A stretch of 15,739 bases of DNA from Candidatus Bathyarchaeota archaeon B63 (GTDB lineage Archaea; Thermoproteota; Bathyarchaeia; Bathyarchaeales; DTEX01), in contig LUCF01000001.1 in the NCBI GenBank assembly GCA_001593845.1, forward strand, positions 1 to 15,739, written 5' to 3'. Made by a program: the position numbers and the translations under genes. This document shows, one piece after another, positions 5,623 to 12,850 of the stretch. How positions within the stretch are numbered: the first letter of the stretch is position 1; every line of letters begins with the position of its first letter. The notes under the pieces were generated by a model, which was not told where the DNA came from, did no database searches, and saw only the letters and a list, made by a program, of their open reading frames with translations.

Positions 5623-7173
5623 CTATTCCCACTCGATCGTCGCCGGAGGCTTATGCGTTATGTCGTAGACGACCCTTGTGACTGAGGGTATCTCATTCGT
5701 TATCCTGGTTGAGATCCGCTCCAGAATCTTGTATGGCAGCTCGGCGAAGCTAGCGGTCATCGCCTCCTGGCTTTTAACCGCCCTGATCGCGACGACGTAA
5801 CCGTAGGCCCTCGCGTCCCCCTTCACCCCCGTGCTCTTCGTATCAGTCAAGACGGCGAAGTACTGCCAGAGCTCATCATTCAATCCGCTCCGCTCGATCT
5901 CCTCAGAGACTATCCTGTCAGCCCTCCTTAGGAGCTCAACCTTCTCCGGGGTGACCTCACCCATGATGCGTACGGCAAGCCCAGGCCCGGGGAATGGCTG
6001 CCGATGCACAATCTCATCGGGGAGCCCGAGGGCCTCAGCTAGCTTCCTAACCTCGTCCTTGTAGAGGTCCCTAAGAGGCTCGATGATCGTCTTGAACTCG
6101 ATCCTCGTCGGAAGCCCGGCAACGTTATGGTGGCTCTTGATCTTATCGGAGTGCTTCCTGAAGCCTGACTCTATCCTATCCGGGTAGATCGTTCCTTGGA
6201 TGAGATGCTCAGCGCCCGTCTCCCTCGCGATCTCCTCGAATACCCTTATGAACTCACGGCCGATTATCCTCCTCTTCCCCTCCGGATCCGTGACCCCTCT
6301 GATCTTCTGGAAGAACCTGTTGCGGGCGTCGACCACTATGACCTTAACGCCGAGCTCCTCAAATGTCCTCTTCACGAACTCCGGCTCCCCCTCCCTCATG
6401 AAGCCGTGATCTACGAAGACAGCCGTCAATTTTTTACCCAGCGCCTTCGCGGCTATGATCGCGGATGTGCTGGAGTCTATCCCGCCGCTTAGAGCTATGA
6501 TCGCCCTTCCTTCACCCACACCCTTCCTTATCTCCCTGATCTTCTCATCTATGAGTGAGGAGGGCCTCCAGTTCGCCTCGCACCCGCATACCTCAAAGAC
6601 GAAATTCCTCAGCATCAGCGTCCCATGCTCGGTATGCACAACCTCTGGGTGCCACTGCAACCCGTAGATTGGCTTCCTCAGATGCCGGTAGGCGGCAACC
6701 GGGCAGTTCTCAGTGTGTGCCAGAACCTCGAATTCTCCTGGTAGGCTCTGAACGGTATCCCCGTGGCTCATCCAGACATTCTCGGTTCTATCCAGTCCCC
6801 TAAGCACGCCTACGGGCTTATCTATGGTCACATGTGCAACGCCGTATTCCTGCCTATTCCCACGCTTCACCTCTCCTCCTAAGAGATGCGCAATTAGCTG
6901 ATGGCCATAGCAGAGCCCGAGGATTGGAAGGCCCATATCGAGGATTTGGGGATCAATCTTTGGGGAGCCGGGTTCATAGACGCTTGAAGGCCCGCCGGAG
7001 AGGATCATCCCCTTAACGTTGAGACTGGAGATCAGCTCCCTAACCTCGTCAACAGTTATGTTGGGCGGGACAATCTCAGAGTAGACATTCAGTTCCCTGA
7101 TCCTTCTCGCGATGAGGTGGCAGTACTGGCCCCCGAAGTCCACGACTAAGATCACGTCGGTCTTACTGGTCAA
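5623..7173 (-). CDS. guaA: GMP synthase (glutamine-hydrolysing), fused GATase and synthetase
   Basis: Converts XMP, glutamine and ATP to GMP in the cytoplasm, the last step of the GMP branch. The class I glutamine amidotransferase domain covers about 7-195, with nucleophile C88 in GLCYGHQ and partners H175 and E177 in WHPE. The N-type ATP pyrophosphatase domain has its P-loop SGGIDSS at 229-235, followed by the dimerisation domain with the RQPFPGPGLAVRI block and the C-terminal IEWE end typical of GuaA. At 516 residues it is complete and single-chain; many euryarchaea encode the two halves separately. The start is TTG 7173: AAGGAG overlapping the purF stop lies only two bases upstream, which is close, but no better in-frame start exists before the conserved VVDFGGQ. 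It is six bases downstream of purF, so the two form an operon. Confidence 0.96.
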   Translation of the reverse strand: MTSKTDVILVVDFGGQYCHLIARRIRELNVYSEIVPPNITVDEVRELISSLNVKGMILSGGPSSVYEPGSPKIDPQILDMGLPILGLCYGHQLIAHLLGGEVKRGNRQEYGVAHVTIDKPVGVLRGLDRTENVWMSHGDTVQSLPGEFEVLAHTENCPVAAYRHLRKPIYGLQWHPEVVHTEHGTLMLRNFVFEVCGCEANWRPSSLIDEKIREIRKGVGEGRAIIALSGGIDSSTSAIIAAKALGKKLTAVFVDHGFMREGEPEFVKRTFEELGVKVIVVDARNRFFQKIRGVTDPEGKRRIIGREFIRVFEEIARETGAEHLIQGTIYPDRIESGFRKHSDKIKSHHNVAGLPTRIEFKTIIEPLRDLYKDEVRKLAEALGLPDEIVHRQPFPGPGLAVRIMGEVTPEKVELLRRADRIVSEEIERSGLNDELWQYFAVLTDTKSTGVKGDARAYGYVVAIRAVKSQEAMTASFAELPYKILERISTRITNEIPSVTRVVYDITHKPPATIEWE

Positions 7174-7179
7174 GGCTCC

Positions 7180-8628
7180 TTATCCCTTCATCTCCCTTCT
7201 GGTTTTGAACTTCGGCCTCCTCCTGAGGCAGCTGTAATCCCCAGTCGTGCATGAGAGGCATAGGTGGGAGACTGGCATTCCGATCCCGCGGCTTAGGTTC
7301 TCCACATTGTTGTATCCTAGGAATGAGACCCCTATGTGCCTCGCTATCCTTCTGTTTATCTCATCGATCTCCTTTATGCCCCTGCAGATCCTGTAGGCGA
7401 GGAGCTCCTTCTGCGTTGGAAAGTCTATCCCGGCGTAGCATGGATACATGACGGGTGGGAAGGTGAGGAGCAGGGAGACCTCCTTGGCGGATTTCAGCTT
7501 CTTACCCACGATTATCCTTGAGCTCGTCCCCCTGATTATGCTGTCGTCTATGAGTATAACCCTCTTCCCATCAACAGCCTCCTTTATCGTGAGAATGTTA
7601 GAGACGACATCCTCCCTCTTCTTGGGCTCGATGAAGCTCCTCCAGCTCCCCTTCTTGCGGTACCTATCCTTCATCAGCCCCTCCTCGAAGGGGATCCCGG
7701 ACTTCTCAGAGTACCCGAGAGCCGCGGGCCTCGCGGAGTCTGGGACGGGCACGACGATGTCTCCGTCGAGGGGGCAGGTCTCAGCCAGCAGATGGCCGAA
7801 TTTCTTCCTCGCCATGTAGACGTTTACGCCCTCTATTCGGGAGCTCGGGTTGGCGAAGTATGTGTACTCAAAGGGGCAGTGGGCATGCCTCTCCTGCTCC
7901 GAGAACCTCTCGGATTCCAATCCTTCCTTGTTTATCTTTATTATCTCTCCGGGCTGGATGTCCCTGATCAGCTTCGCGCCGAGAACATCCAATGCGCAGC
8001 TCTCAGAGGCGACGATGTAGGAGGATAACTCCTCATGCCAGCCCAGGCATAGAGGCCTGAAGCCCCTCTCATCCCTCGCGGCTATCAGCTCGCCCCTCTC
8101 ACTCAGTATGACCAGTGAGAAGGACCCATTCAGGTATGGATTCAGGGCCTCGAAGGCCTCAACCCAGCTCTTCCCATCCTTAAGATTCCTGTAGAGGCCT
8201 AAGCCCATCAATTCTGTGTCTGTTCTACCCTGCGGCGAGGAGATCCCCTTCTCCTTCAGGTACTCGATGAGGAGCTCCCTCTCAAGCGTCCCATTGTGGG
8301 CTATGCAAAAGCCATGCTCAGCGGCTGTGGGGCCTACTCTTATGGGATGGGCGTTTCTCAGTGTTGACCTAGCCGTCGTGGAGTATCTCACATGCCCTAT
8401 TCCCATGTTCCCGTCGAGCTTACTGAGGCTGTGAGACTCCTTCTCTATGGACTGCGAGATTACCCCCTGCCTCTTGAATGGCTGGCTGCCTGGTACAGCT
8501 ACCCCCCAAGCTTCCTGCCCCCTATGCTGGAGGGCCTCCAAGCCCATGATAATCATCTGAACTACATTATGCCCCTCGAAGGAGTACGCCCCGACCACTC
8601 CGCAGTTTTCCCGCATCCCCATGCTCAT
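7180..8628 (-). CDS. purF: Amidophosphoribosyltransferase (glutamine PRPP amidotransferase)
   Basis: Catalyses the first committed step of de novo purine synthesis, PRPP plus glutamine to phosphoribosylamine. The Ntn glutaminase domain begins at C9 (CGVVGAYSFEG), so eight residues (MSMGMREN) form a propeptide to be removed, as in the B. subtilis-type enzyme; LQHRGQEAWG and HNGTLER motifs follow. The phosphoribosyltransferase domain carries the PRPP loop VILIDDSIIRGTS at 357-369. C251 (CPFEY), C397 (YPCYAG), C457 and C460 (CLSC) match the four ligands of the [4Fe-4S] cluster of the B. subtilis class, so this enzyme should be oxygen-sensitive. ATG codons at 8628, 8622 and 8616 are all possible starts; none has a clear Shine-Dalgarno. 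It is the first gene of the purF-guaA operon. Confidence 0.96.
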   Translation of the reverse strand: MSMGMRENCGVVGAYSFEGHNVVQMIIMGLEALQHRGQEAWGVAVPGSQPFKRQGVISQSIEKESHSLSKLDGNMGIGHVRYSTTARSTLRNAHPIRVGPTAAEHGFCIAHNGTLERELLIEYLKEKGISSPQGRTDTELMGLGLYRNLKDGKSWVEAFEALNPYLNGSFSLVILSERGELIAARDERGFRPLCLGWHEELSSYIVASESCALDVLGAKLIRDIQPGEIIKINKEGLESERFSEQERHAHCPFEYTYFANPSSRIEGVNVYMARKKFGHLLAETCPLDGDIVVPVPDSARPAALGYSEKSGIPFEEGLMKDRYRKKGSWRSFIEPKKREDVVSNILTIKEAVDGKRVILIDDSIIRGTSSRIIVGKKLKSAKEVSLLLTFPPVMYPCYAGIDFPTQKELLAYRICRGIKEIDEINRRIARHIGVSFLGYNNVENLSRGIGMPVSHLCLSCTTGDYSCLRRRPKFKTRREMKG

Positions 8629-8662
8629 GAATGGCCCACGTAAGAGATTTAGAGTTCACATG

Positions 8663-8672
8663 CTTAAATTTA
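8663..8672 (-). promoter_or_regulatory. TATA box of purF-guaA operon
   Basis: On the minus strand TAAATTTAAG reads as an archaeal TATA element. It predicts a transcript start near 8643, giving a short leader of about 15 bases before the first purF ATG, consistent with the absence of a convincing Shine-Dalgarno there. Confidence 0.4.
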
Positions 8673-8694
8673 TCCTTCAGACAGAAGAAGAGGC

Positions 8695-8841
8695 TTAGTA
8701 CGCGTATAATCTCCCGTATGGCCTATGCGAGACGGGGATGATCTTCATGAACTCTCGCTCCAGAATCCCCTCAGCATCGAATCTAAAGCACTCACAGAAC
8801 TCGTAAACCAGCCTTCGAAGGACCTCCCAGTCCTCCTCCAT
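8695..8841 (-). CDS. Small hypothetical protein (48 aa)
   Basis: A short open frame with a normal signal set: ATG 8841, GGAG ending 9 bases upstream (8854-8851), and TAA at 8697-8695. The protein starts MEEDWEVLRRLVYEFCECF, is rich in acidic and aromatic residues, has a Cys-x-Cys pair (C16, C18), and ends with PYGRLYAY. It has no signal peptide or membrane segment. The frame remains open and protein-like for about 30 codons before the ATG (IYIHGEVASINEEAEIEG), so the true start may be a non-standard codon or the gene may be 5'-truncated. It lies on the same strand between the DUF4432 gene and purF, in a gap otherwise empty, and a TATA-like palindrome stands about 25 bases before its likely leader. 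I do not recognise a family. Confidence 0.5.
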   Translation of the reverse strand: MEEDWEVLRRLVYEFCECFRFDAEGILEREFMKIIPVSHRPYGRLYAY

Positions 8842-8885
8842 GCCTTCAATCTCCGCCTCCTCATTTATGCTCGCTACCTCGCCGT

Positions 8886-8897
8886 GGATATATATCC
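8886..8897 (-). promoter_or_regulatory. Palindromic TATA-like element GGATATATATCC
   Basis: A perfect 12-bp palindrome directly follows the stop codon of the DUF4432 gene. Its TATATA core is centred 50 bases before the ATG of the 48-residue ORF, so it would start a transcript near 8866 with a 25-base leader that includes the Shine-Dalgarno. Being symmetric, it could also be a protein-binding site. Confidence 0.35.
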
Positions 8898-10100
8898 CTA
8901 ACGAGCTGGCGAGAACTCCTCCAGGGGCCTCCTAGAGACTTCCGGAACAGCTCCATTACGAATCTTCTCGACTCTCTCCAGCACCCCTTGAACCTCGTCG
9001 CTTCCGAGGTGAACAGATATCGTAACTGATGAGTGATACTTCTCTCCGGGCTTCAGCAGAACCACCCTTCCACGCATTCTCTCGAAGGCCTTCATGTTTG
9101 GAAAGCTCGTTCCCGGCTCCAAGCCCACAACATAGCCCCCCCCCAAGCCCGCCGTATTCTTCCAGAGGGTGAAGCAAGGCAGCCTCTTCACATGATATCT
9201 CAGAGAGACCGCTTTGTCTCCCCTCCTATTAGTCAATGCGACTAAGGTCTCCCCCCTCTCATCCGCAATTAGCCTCATGAAGTAAACCTTCTCAACGAAG
9301 CCGCTTTGGGGAGGCCCGAAAAGGTCAAAGCTATCGATCTCCTCAGCCGCAACGGGGTCCCTCGGGGCCATCTTCCCGATCGGCGCCACTAACCTGGCGC
9401 CACCCTCAAGGATTGGGCGGCCGAAATTGCAGTGATAAAGGAGCTGCATCTCGTCTGGAACCCCACGGAGGTTCTCCACGGTATCGGAGATCGTGAATGA
9501 GTTACTCCCGAGGGCCGTTGTAATGCGAGATGTCAGCCTCAGATTGGAGCCGAACATAGACCTCTCATAGACTATGCCTTCAACCTCCAGATTAAAGGGC
9601 GGCCTCAAGCCGATCTGGATCTTCACAGCCTCAGCGGGGATATTCGCGATCCTGCCGTGGAGGGTAAGCATAACCTCCTTTTTTCTTCCCGTATTATCCG
9701 TGATCACATCCATTCCTGGGAGGCCGAGGCTGCTGAGGCCGCATCGGACCACCATCTCGTTGAATCCATCCAGCCATCCGAGGCCTCCCCTCGCTTCCAA
9801 ATTGATGTGGCGGGGGTGAATCGGACTCCTTACCGGGGGCTCCCAGCCTAGGAACATGCCCATGTACTCTCCCTTCCAGATGCCCATGCCCCGGGTGGGC
9901 AGGATGACTATTGAGAGCCGGCCGTTATTCACCGTTAGTAAGTCCACGCCGTCGGAGAGGCCTCCATGAAGCCTCTTCTTCTCGATCCGCCATCCTCCTC
10001 CCCCGATATCCAGCTCCTCCCCGGATATGCTCCAGTCCTCTATGTAGATCCCCTTCTCTACATCAAGCAGAACCTTCTCGAACCATTCAGCCTCGTCCAT
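8898..10100 (-). CDS. DUF4432 family protein (aldose 1-epimerase-like)
   Basis: Cytoplasmic protein of 400 residues with the galactose-mutarotase superfold expected for DUF4432. Recognisable blocks in order are LPTRGMGIWKGEYMGMFLGW (about 67-86), GLGWLDGFNEMVVRCGLSS (106-124), TLHGRIANIPAE with H148, LLYHCNFGRPIL with H223, and the C-terminal VVGLEPGTSFPNMKAFE with E328. The two His and the Glu match the positions where aldose epimerases keep their catalytic residues, so a sugar or sugar-derivative epimerase or isomerase role is plausible; the substrate is unknown. ATG 10100 has GGAG eight bases upstream within a perfect 7-bp dyad. It precedes the small ORF and the purine operon on the same strand but the 270-bp gap and separate promoters argue against one operon. 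Confidence 0.85.
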   Translation of the reverse strand: MDEAEWFEKVLLDVEKGIYIEDWSISGEELDIGGGGWRIEKKRLHGGLSDGVDLLTVNNGRLSIVILPTRGMGIWKGEYMGMFLGWEPPVRSPIHPRHINLEARGGLGWLDGFNEMVVRCGLSSLGLPGMDVITDNTGRKKEVMLTLHGRIANIPAEAVKIQIGLRPPFNLEVEGIVYERSMFGSNLRLTSRITTALGSNSFTISDTVENLRGVPDEMQLLYHCNFGRPILEGGARLVAPIGKMAPRDPVAAEEIDSFDLFGPPQSGFVEKVYFMRLIADERGETLVALTNRRGDKAVSLRYHVKRLPCFTLWKNTAGLGGGYVVGLEPGTSFPNMKAFERMRGRVVLLKPGEKYHSSVTISVHLGSDEVQGVLERVEKIRNGAVPEVSRRPLEEFSPAR

Positions 10101-10102
10101 AC

Positions 10103-10119
10103 AACCATCTCCGATGGTT
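10103..10119 (-). promoter_or_regulatory. Hairpin/operator-like dyad before DUF4432 gene
   Basis: AACCATC (10103-10109) and GATGGTT (10113-10119) are perfect 7-bp inverted arms around TCC. The dyad ends two bases before the ATG and includes the GGAG that would serve as ribosome site; it adjoins a TATA-like CTTAAG at 10121-10126. It could be an operator or an RNA hairpin that hides the ribosome site. Confidence 0.45.
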
Positions 10120-10171
10120 ACTTAAGCTCGCAGATCATTCGCCATGTCGATGAAGCCTTCTGAGGATAGGG

Positions 10172-10468
10172 CTACCAATAGACGGTCTCGGTTGGCTTCC
10201 CAGAGAGGACGGCTTCGGTCTCGTCGGGCTCAAGGGTCTTCCTAACGCCGAGCTTGTAGTGCCAGTCATAGCAGCAGTATCTCACGAGCTTGATCTTCTT
10301 CCCCTTTATCTCGTCCGGGATCTTCTCGTCGGGTGTCCGTTTCGAATAGTTCGTCAACTCCACTGTGAATATGCATTTCTCCCATTTCTCGCCATACTCA
10401 TCGGTGAATGTCTCCCCTGTTCTTTCGATCTCTAGAACCCTTCCTTGAAGCTTCCTGATCTTGTTCAT
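10172..10468 (-). CDS. Hypothetical protein (98 aa), unrecognised
   Basis: A soluble, charged 98-residue protein with no signal peptide or membrane segment. The N-terminal part (LQGRVLEIERTGETFTDEYG, then EKCIFTVELTNYS) alternates hydrophobic and polar residues as in a small beta-barrel or OB-like fold. Its clearest feature is the cluster VRYCCYDWHYKLG with C65, C66 and H70; with C32 this could hold a metal, but that is speculation. ATG 10468 has GGTGA at 10479-10475, six bases upstream, and a TATA-like element at 10508-10501, both well placed, so the gene looks genuinely expressed. It is divergent from the two-TM gene and 71 bp upstream of the DUF4432 gene on the same strand. I do not recognise the family. 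Confidence 0.72.
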   Translation of the reverse strand: MNKIRKLQGRVLEIERTGETFTDEYGEKWEKCIFTVELTNYSKRTPDEKIPDEIKGKKIKLVRYCCYDWHYKLGVRKTLEPDETEAVLSGKPTETVYW

Positions 10469-10500
10469 CCCGCTTCACCCCATCTCCTTAATAGAATGGG

Positions 10501-10508
10501 TTTATCTC
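10501..10508 (-). promoter_or_regulatory. TATA box of the 98-aa gene
   Basis: Minus-strand GAGATAAA is a TATA-like element about 25 bp upstream of position 10479, where the GGTGA ribosome site of the 98-residue gene begins. The predicted leader is therefore just long enough to contain that site. Confidence 0.4.
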
Positions 10509-10572
10509 TCTTTTTCGGTTTTTGGATATTCCCCCTCCAAAGCGCTGGATGCCTTCCCCGAAAATCGCAAAG

Positions 10573-10580
10573 TTTTAAGT
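10573..10580 (+). promoter_or_regulatory. TATA box of the two-TM protein gene
   Basis: TTTTAAGT predicts a transcript start near 10602, immediately before the strong ribosome site GGGGAGGTG at 10601-10609. Together with the minus-strand element at 10501-10508 it makes this gap a divergent promoter region. Confidence 0.4.
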
Positions 10581-10615
10581 AAGCCCCGCATCTTACAGAT
10601 GGGGAGGTGTGGAAG

Positions 10616-10873
10616 TTGCGGGACATCACTCAGGGAAGGATACTCCTCGTTTTGAGCTTCATGACGATGATCCTGTATTTTTGGGCGTTGTTTTTAGCCC
10701 CGCAGAACGCAGAGTTTCTTGGAAGAACGATCAGTGACTGGGCGCTGTTAATACCAGTGATGATCCTCGTGTACTTATTCCTCGTCGTAGTAGCGTGGAT
10801 AGGATGGGCGATGGCCACCACGCCTCCGCCGATCCCGACGGAAAAGAAGAGAGAAGAGCGGAAAGCCGATTAA
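10616..10873 (+). CDS. Small two-TM membrane protein (85 aa), unrecognised
   Basis: A short membrane protein with two hydrophobic helices, about residues 8-28 (GRILLVLSFMTMILYFWALF) and 42-66 (LLIPVMILVYLFLVVVAWIG), and a proline-rich then highly charged tail (TTPPPIPTEKKREERKAD), probably cytoplasmic. I chose TTG 10616 because GGAGGTG at 10603-10609 lies six bases upstream, the ideal distance; the GTG at 10607 sits inside that ribosome site and would add three residues. There is no signal for a specific function. It faces the zinc-ribbon gene, with about 11 bp between the two stops, and is the only plus-strand gene between 5430 and 11545. Confidence 0.72.
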   Translation: MRDITQGRILLVLSFMTMILYFWALFLAPQNAEFLGRTISDWALLIPVMILVYLFLVVVAWIGWAMATTPPPIPTEKKREERKAD

Positions 10874-10880
10874 TCCGCCA

Positions 10881-10886
10881 TTTTTT
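10881..10886 (+). terminator. Oligo-T run after the two-TM gene
   Basis: Six T residues lie 8-13 bases after the stop codon, of the kind that ends archaeal transcripts without a hairpin. It overlaps the last codon of the convergent zinc-ribbon gene. Weak evidence. Confidence 0.3.
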
Positions 10887-11394
10887 ATGAAGACTCCGAC
10901 TCGGATTTTATTTTGGGGATCCTGGACCAATGCTCATGTATGATCCTCCATTCCCCACCAGCCTTAGAGAGAAAGACAGAGACTCTGGATTCTACGTTGA
11001 ACTTTAGGTTCCTTATGAGGCCTCGGTATCTTATCATGAACGCTGCAACCGCGAAGTCTCCGAAGACCTGGATCTTCCAGCCTCTTATCTCATAGTCATA
11101 CTCTTTAAGCACCCGAAGGGCCTTCGCCTCGTTCTCCAGGGCTTCTGACTCCTGAAGGTAGAAGGGCGGCCAATCATCGAATTTTGTGTAATTGGCCGGA
11201 TCGACGAGGGACTCTATGGCTTTTGGATCGCGTTTCCTTATGCCCTCTATGCGCCGTATCACGATGTTCCGGATGATGTCGCGCGGCGGCAACTCTGCAT
11301 CTTTGACGAGCTTTACCCCGCAGTACTTGCAGAAATTAGCTTCGTCCGGAACCTCCTTTCTGCAGTTCGGGCAGATCATATAGTGATTCCCCAT
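10885..11394 (-). CDS. Zinc-ribbon protein with NTF2/SnoaL-like domain
   Basis: Two-part cytoplasmic protein of 169 residues. Residues 8-25 are a zinc ribbon with two Cys pairs: CPNC at 8-11 and CKYC at 22-25. From about 38 to 160 the sequence has the cone-like alpha+beta pattern of NTF2/SnoaL/DUF4440 domains: helices at 38-52 (RDIIRNIVIRRIEGIRKRDP), the strand region IQVFGDFAVAAFMIRYRG and the closing SVFLSKAGGEWRIIHEHWSRIP typical of that fold. NTF2-like domains bind small ligands or act as enzymes or assembly modules; no catalytic residue set is clear here. ATG 11394 is chosen; ATG 11379, directly before the ribbon, is an alternative. Convergent with the two-TM gene and divergent from the HMG-CoA reductase gene. 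Confidence 0.78.
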   Translation of the reverse strand: MGNHYMICPNCRKEVPDEANFCKYCGVKLVKDAELPPRDIIRNIVIRRIEGIRKRDPKAIESLVDPANYTKFDDWPPFYLQESEALENEAKALRVLKEYDYEIRGWKIQVFGDFAVAAFMIRYRGLIRNLKFNVESRVSVFLSKAGGEWRIIHEHWSRIPKIKSESESS

Positions 11395-11508
11395 TTATTA
11401 TATTGGACTAAGGCGTCCTAAATCTCTTCTTCTTCAATAGCGGATGATGGTGAATGCTGAGAACCCAGTTAATTTCATATCCTCTACTTTACTATGAGTA
11501 ATCGGTCA

Positions 11509-11540
11509 CATAAAATGATAAGCCGCACGTATTTGGGGAG
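11509..11540 (+). promoter_or_regulatory. HMG-CoA reductase promoter and RBS
   Basis: CATAAAAT at 11509-11516 is a TATA-like element predicting a start near 11535. GGGGAG at 11535-11540 is a Shine-Dalgarno five bases before ATG 11546. Confidence 0.4.
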
Positions 11541-11545
11541 AAAAA

Positions 11546-12814
11546 ATGAGGACATCCAAGATTTCAGGCTTCTATAAGCTAAGCATCGATGAAAGGTTGA
11601 GGATCGTGAAGGAGTTTGCCGGCCTCACGGAGGAGGAGACGCGGCTCCTGAAGTCCACTGGTTCCCTGAGCCTCGAATTGGCGGATCGGATGATAGAGAA
11701 TGTCGTCGGGGCAATCCCGATACCGATGGGGATCGCGGTTAATTTCCTGATAAATGGAAATGACTACCTGATCCCGATGGCGATAGAGGAGACATCAGTC
11801 GTCGCGGCAGCCAGTTACGGGGCGAAGATGACGCGGAGCAAAGGAGGAATCTTCACGAGCAGCACAGACCCGATAATGATAGGGCAGATACAAGTCACCA
11901 ACGTTAAGGATCCGCACCGCGCGAAGATGGCGATCCTAGAGGCCAGAGACGAGATCCTCGAGAAGGCCAACGAGCAGGATCCGATGCTCGTCTCAGTCGG
12001 CGGCGGGGCGAAGGACGTCAGGGCGAAGGTTATATCCACAAATAGGGGCCCAATGGTCATAGCTGAGCTCCTCGTCGACTGCAGAGACGCCATGGGAGCG
12101 AACGCCGTCAACACGATGGCTGAGGCTGTGGCCCCGATGATCGAGAGGGTCACGAACGGCAGGGTTGTCCTGAGGATAATCTCCAACCTCGCGACTGAGA
12201 GGCTGGCTAGGGCGTGGACGGTCGTCGATAAGGAGGCGGTCGGCGGAGAGGAAGTTGTCGATGGGATACTCGACGCCTACGCCTTTGCGGCTGCCGATCC
12301 ATACAGGGCTGCGACGCATAACAAGGGCATATTGAATGGGATAATAGGCGTCGTCATTGCGACCTGCAACGACCACAGAGCCGTAGAGGCGGGGGCGCAT
12401 GCATACGCCGCGAGGACTGGGCATTACTCCCCACTCTCAGTCTGGGAGAAGAATGAAGACGGGGACCTCGTCGGCTCGATAGAGCTCCCGATGGCCGTAG
12501 GAATAATAGGCGGGGCAACGAAGGTTCATCCAGTCGCCAAGGTCGCCCTCAAGATCCTAGGCGTGAAGACCGCTAAGGAGCTAAGCGAGGTCCTAGCCGC
12601 CGTTGGGCTGGCGCAGAACCTGGCGGCTCTGAGGGCCCTCGCCCACGAGGGTATACAGCGGGGCCACATGTCCCTCCACGCGAGGAACATCGCCATCATG
12701 GCGGGGGCTACTGGCAACCTCGTGGACATAATCGCCGAGAGGATGGTTGAGGAGAGAAAGATAAGGATGGACAGGGCGAAGGAGCTCATCGAGGAATACC
12801 AGGGGAAAACTTAA
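11546..12814 (+). CDS. Hydroxymethylglutaryl-CoA reductase, class II
   Basis: Interconverts HMG-CoA and mevalonate with NAD(P)H; in archaea it supplies mevalonate for isoprenoid lipids. The sequence is of the class II (Pseudomonas mevalonii-like) type: N-terminus GFYKLSIDERLRIVKEF, then NFLINGNDYLIPMAIEE with catalytic E82, THNKGILNGI with K260, CNDHRAVEAGAHAYAAR with D276 and GHMSLHARNIA with H378. These align with E83, K267, D283 and H381 of the P. mevalonii enzyme. There is no membrane anchor. At 422 residues it is complete, including the C-terminal flap domain. Most archaea use class I enzymes, so this class is notable, although class II forms are known in some archaeal groups. Cofactor preference cannot be settled by eye. 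It is the first of three co-oriented genes with TrmG10 and RNase Z. Confidence 0.95.
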   Translation: MRTSKISGFYKLSIDERLRIVKEFAGLTEEETRLLKSTGSLSLELADRMIENVVGAIPIPMGIAVNFLINGNDYLIPMAIEETSVVAAASYGAKMTRSKGGIFTSSTDPIMIGQIQVTNVKDPHRAKMAILEARDEILEKANEQDPMLVSVGGGAKDVRAKVISTNRGPMVIAELLVDCRDAMGANAVNTMAEAVAPMIERVTNGRVVLRIISNLATERLARAWTVVDKEAVGGEEVVDGILDAYAFAAADPYRAATHNKGILNGIIGVVIATCNDHRAVEAGAHAYAARTGHYSPLSVWEKNEDGDLVGSIELPMAVGIIGGATKVHPVAKVALKILGVKTAKELSEVLAAVGLAQNLAALRALAHEGIQRGHMSLHARNIAIMAGATGNLVDIIAERMVEERKIRMDRAKELIEEYQGKT

Positions 12815-12850
12815 ATTCAGGTTCAGGAGGGGAAATCAAGGGGCTCCGAT

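Noticed and set aside
7448..7819. 123-codon plus-strand open frame
   Set aside because: Antisense shadow of purF, covering the PRPP loop coding region.
11398..11426. Weak DtxR-like dyad (TTTAGG / CCTTAG) before the zinc-ribbon gene
   Set aside because: Two mismatches in six per arm and a different spacer length; not comparable to the perfect dyad at 135-151.
11815..12424. Two long minus-strand open frames (123 and 143 codons)
   Set aside because: Antisense to the class II HMG-CoA reductase catalytic region; such shadows are expected in GC-rich genes.
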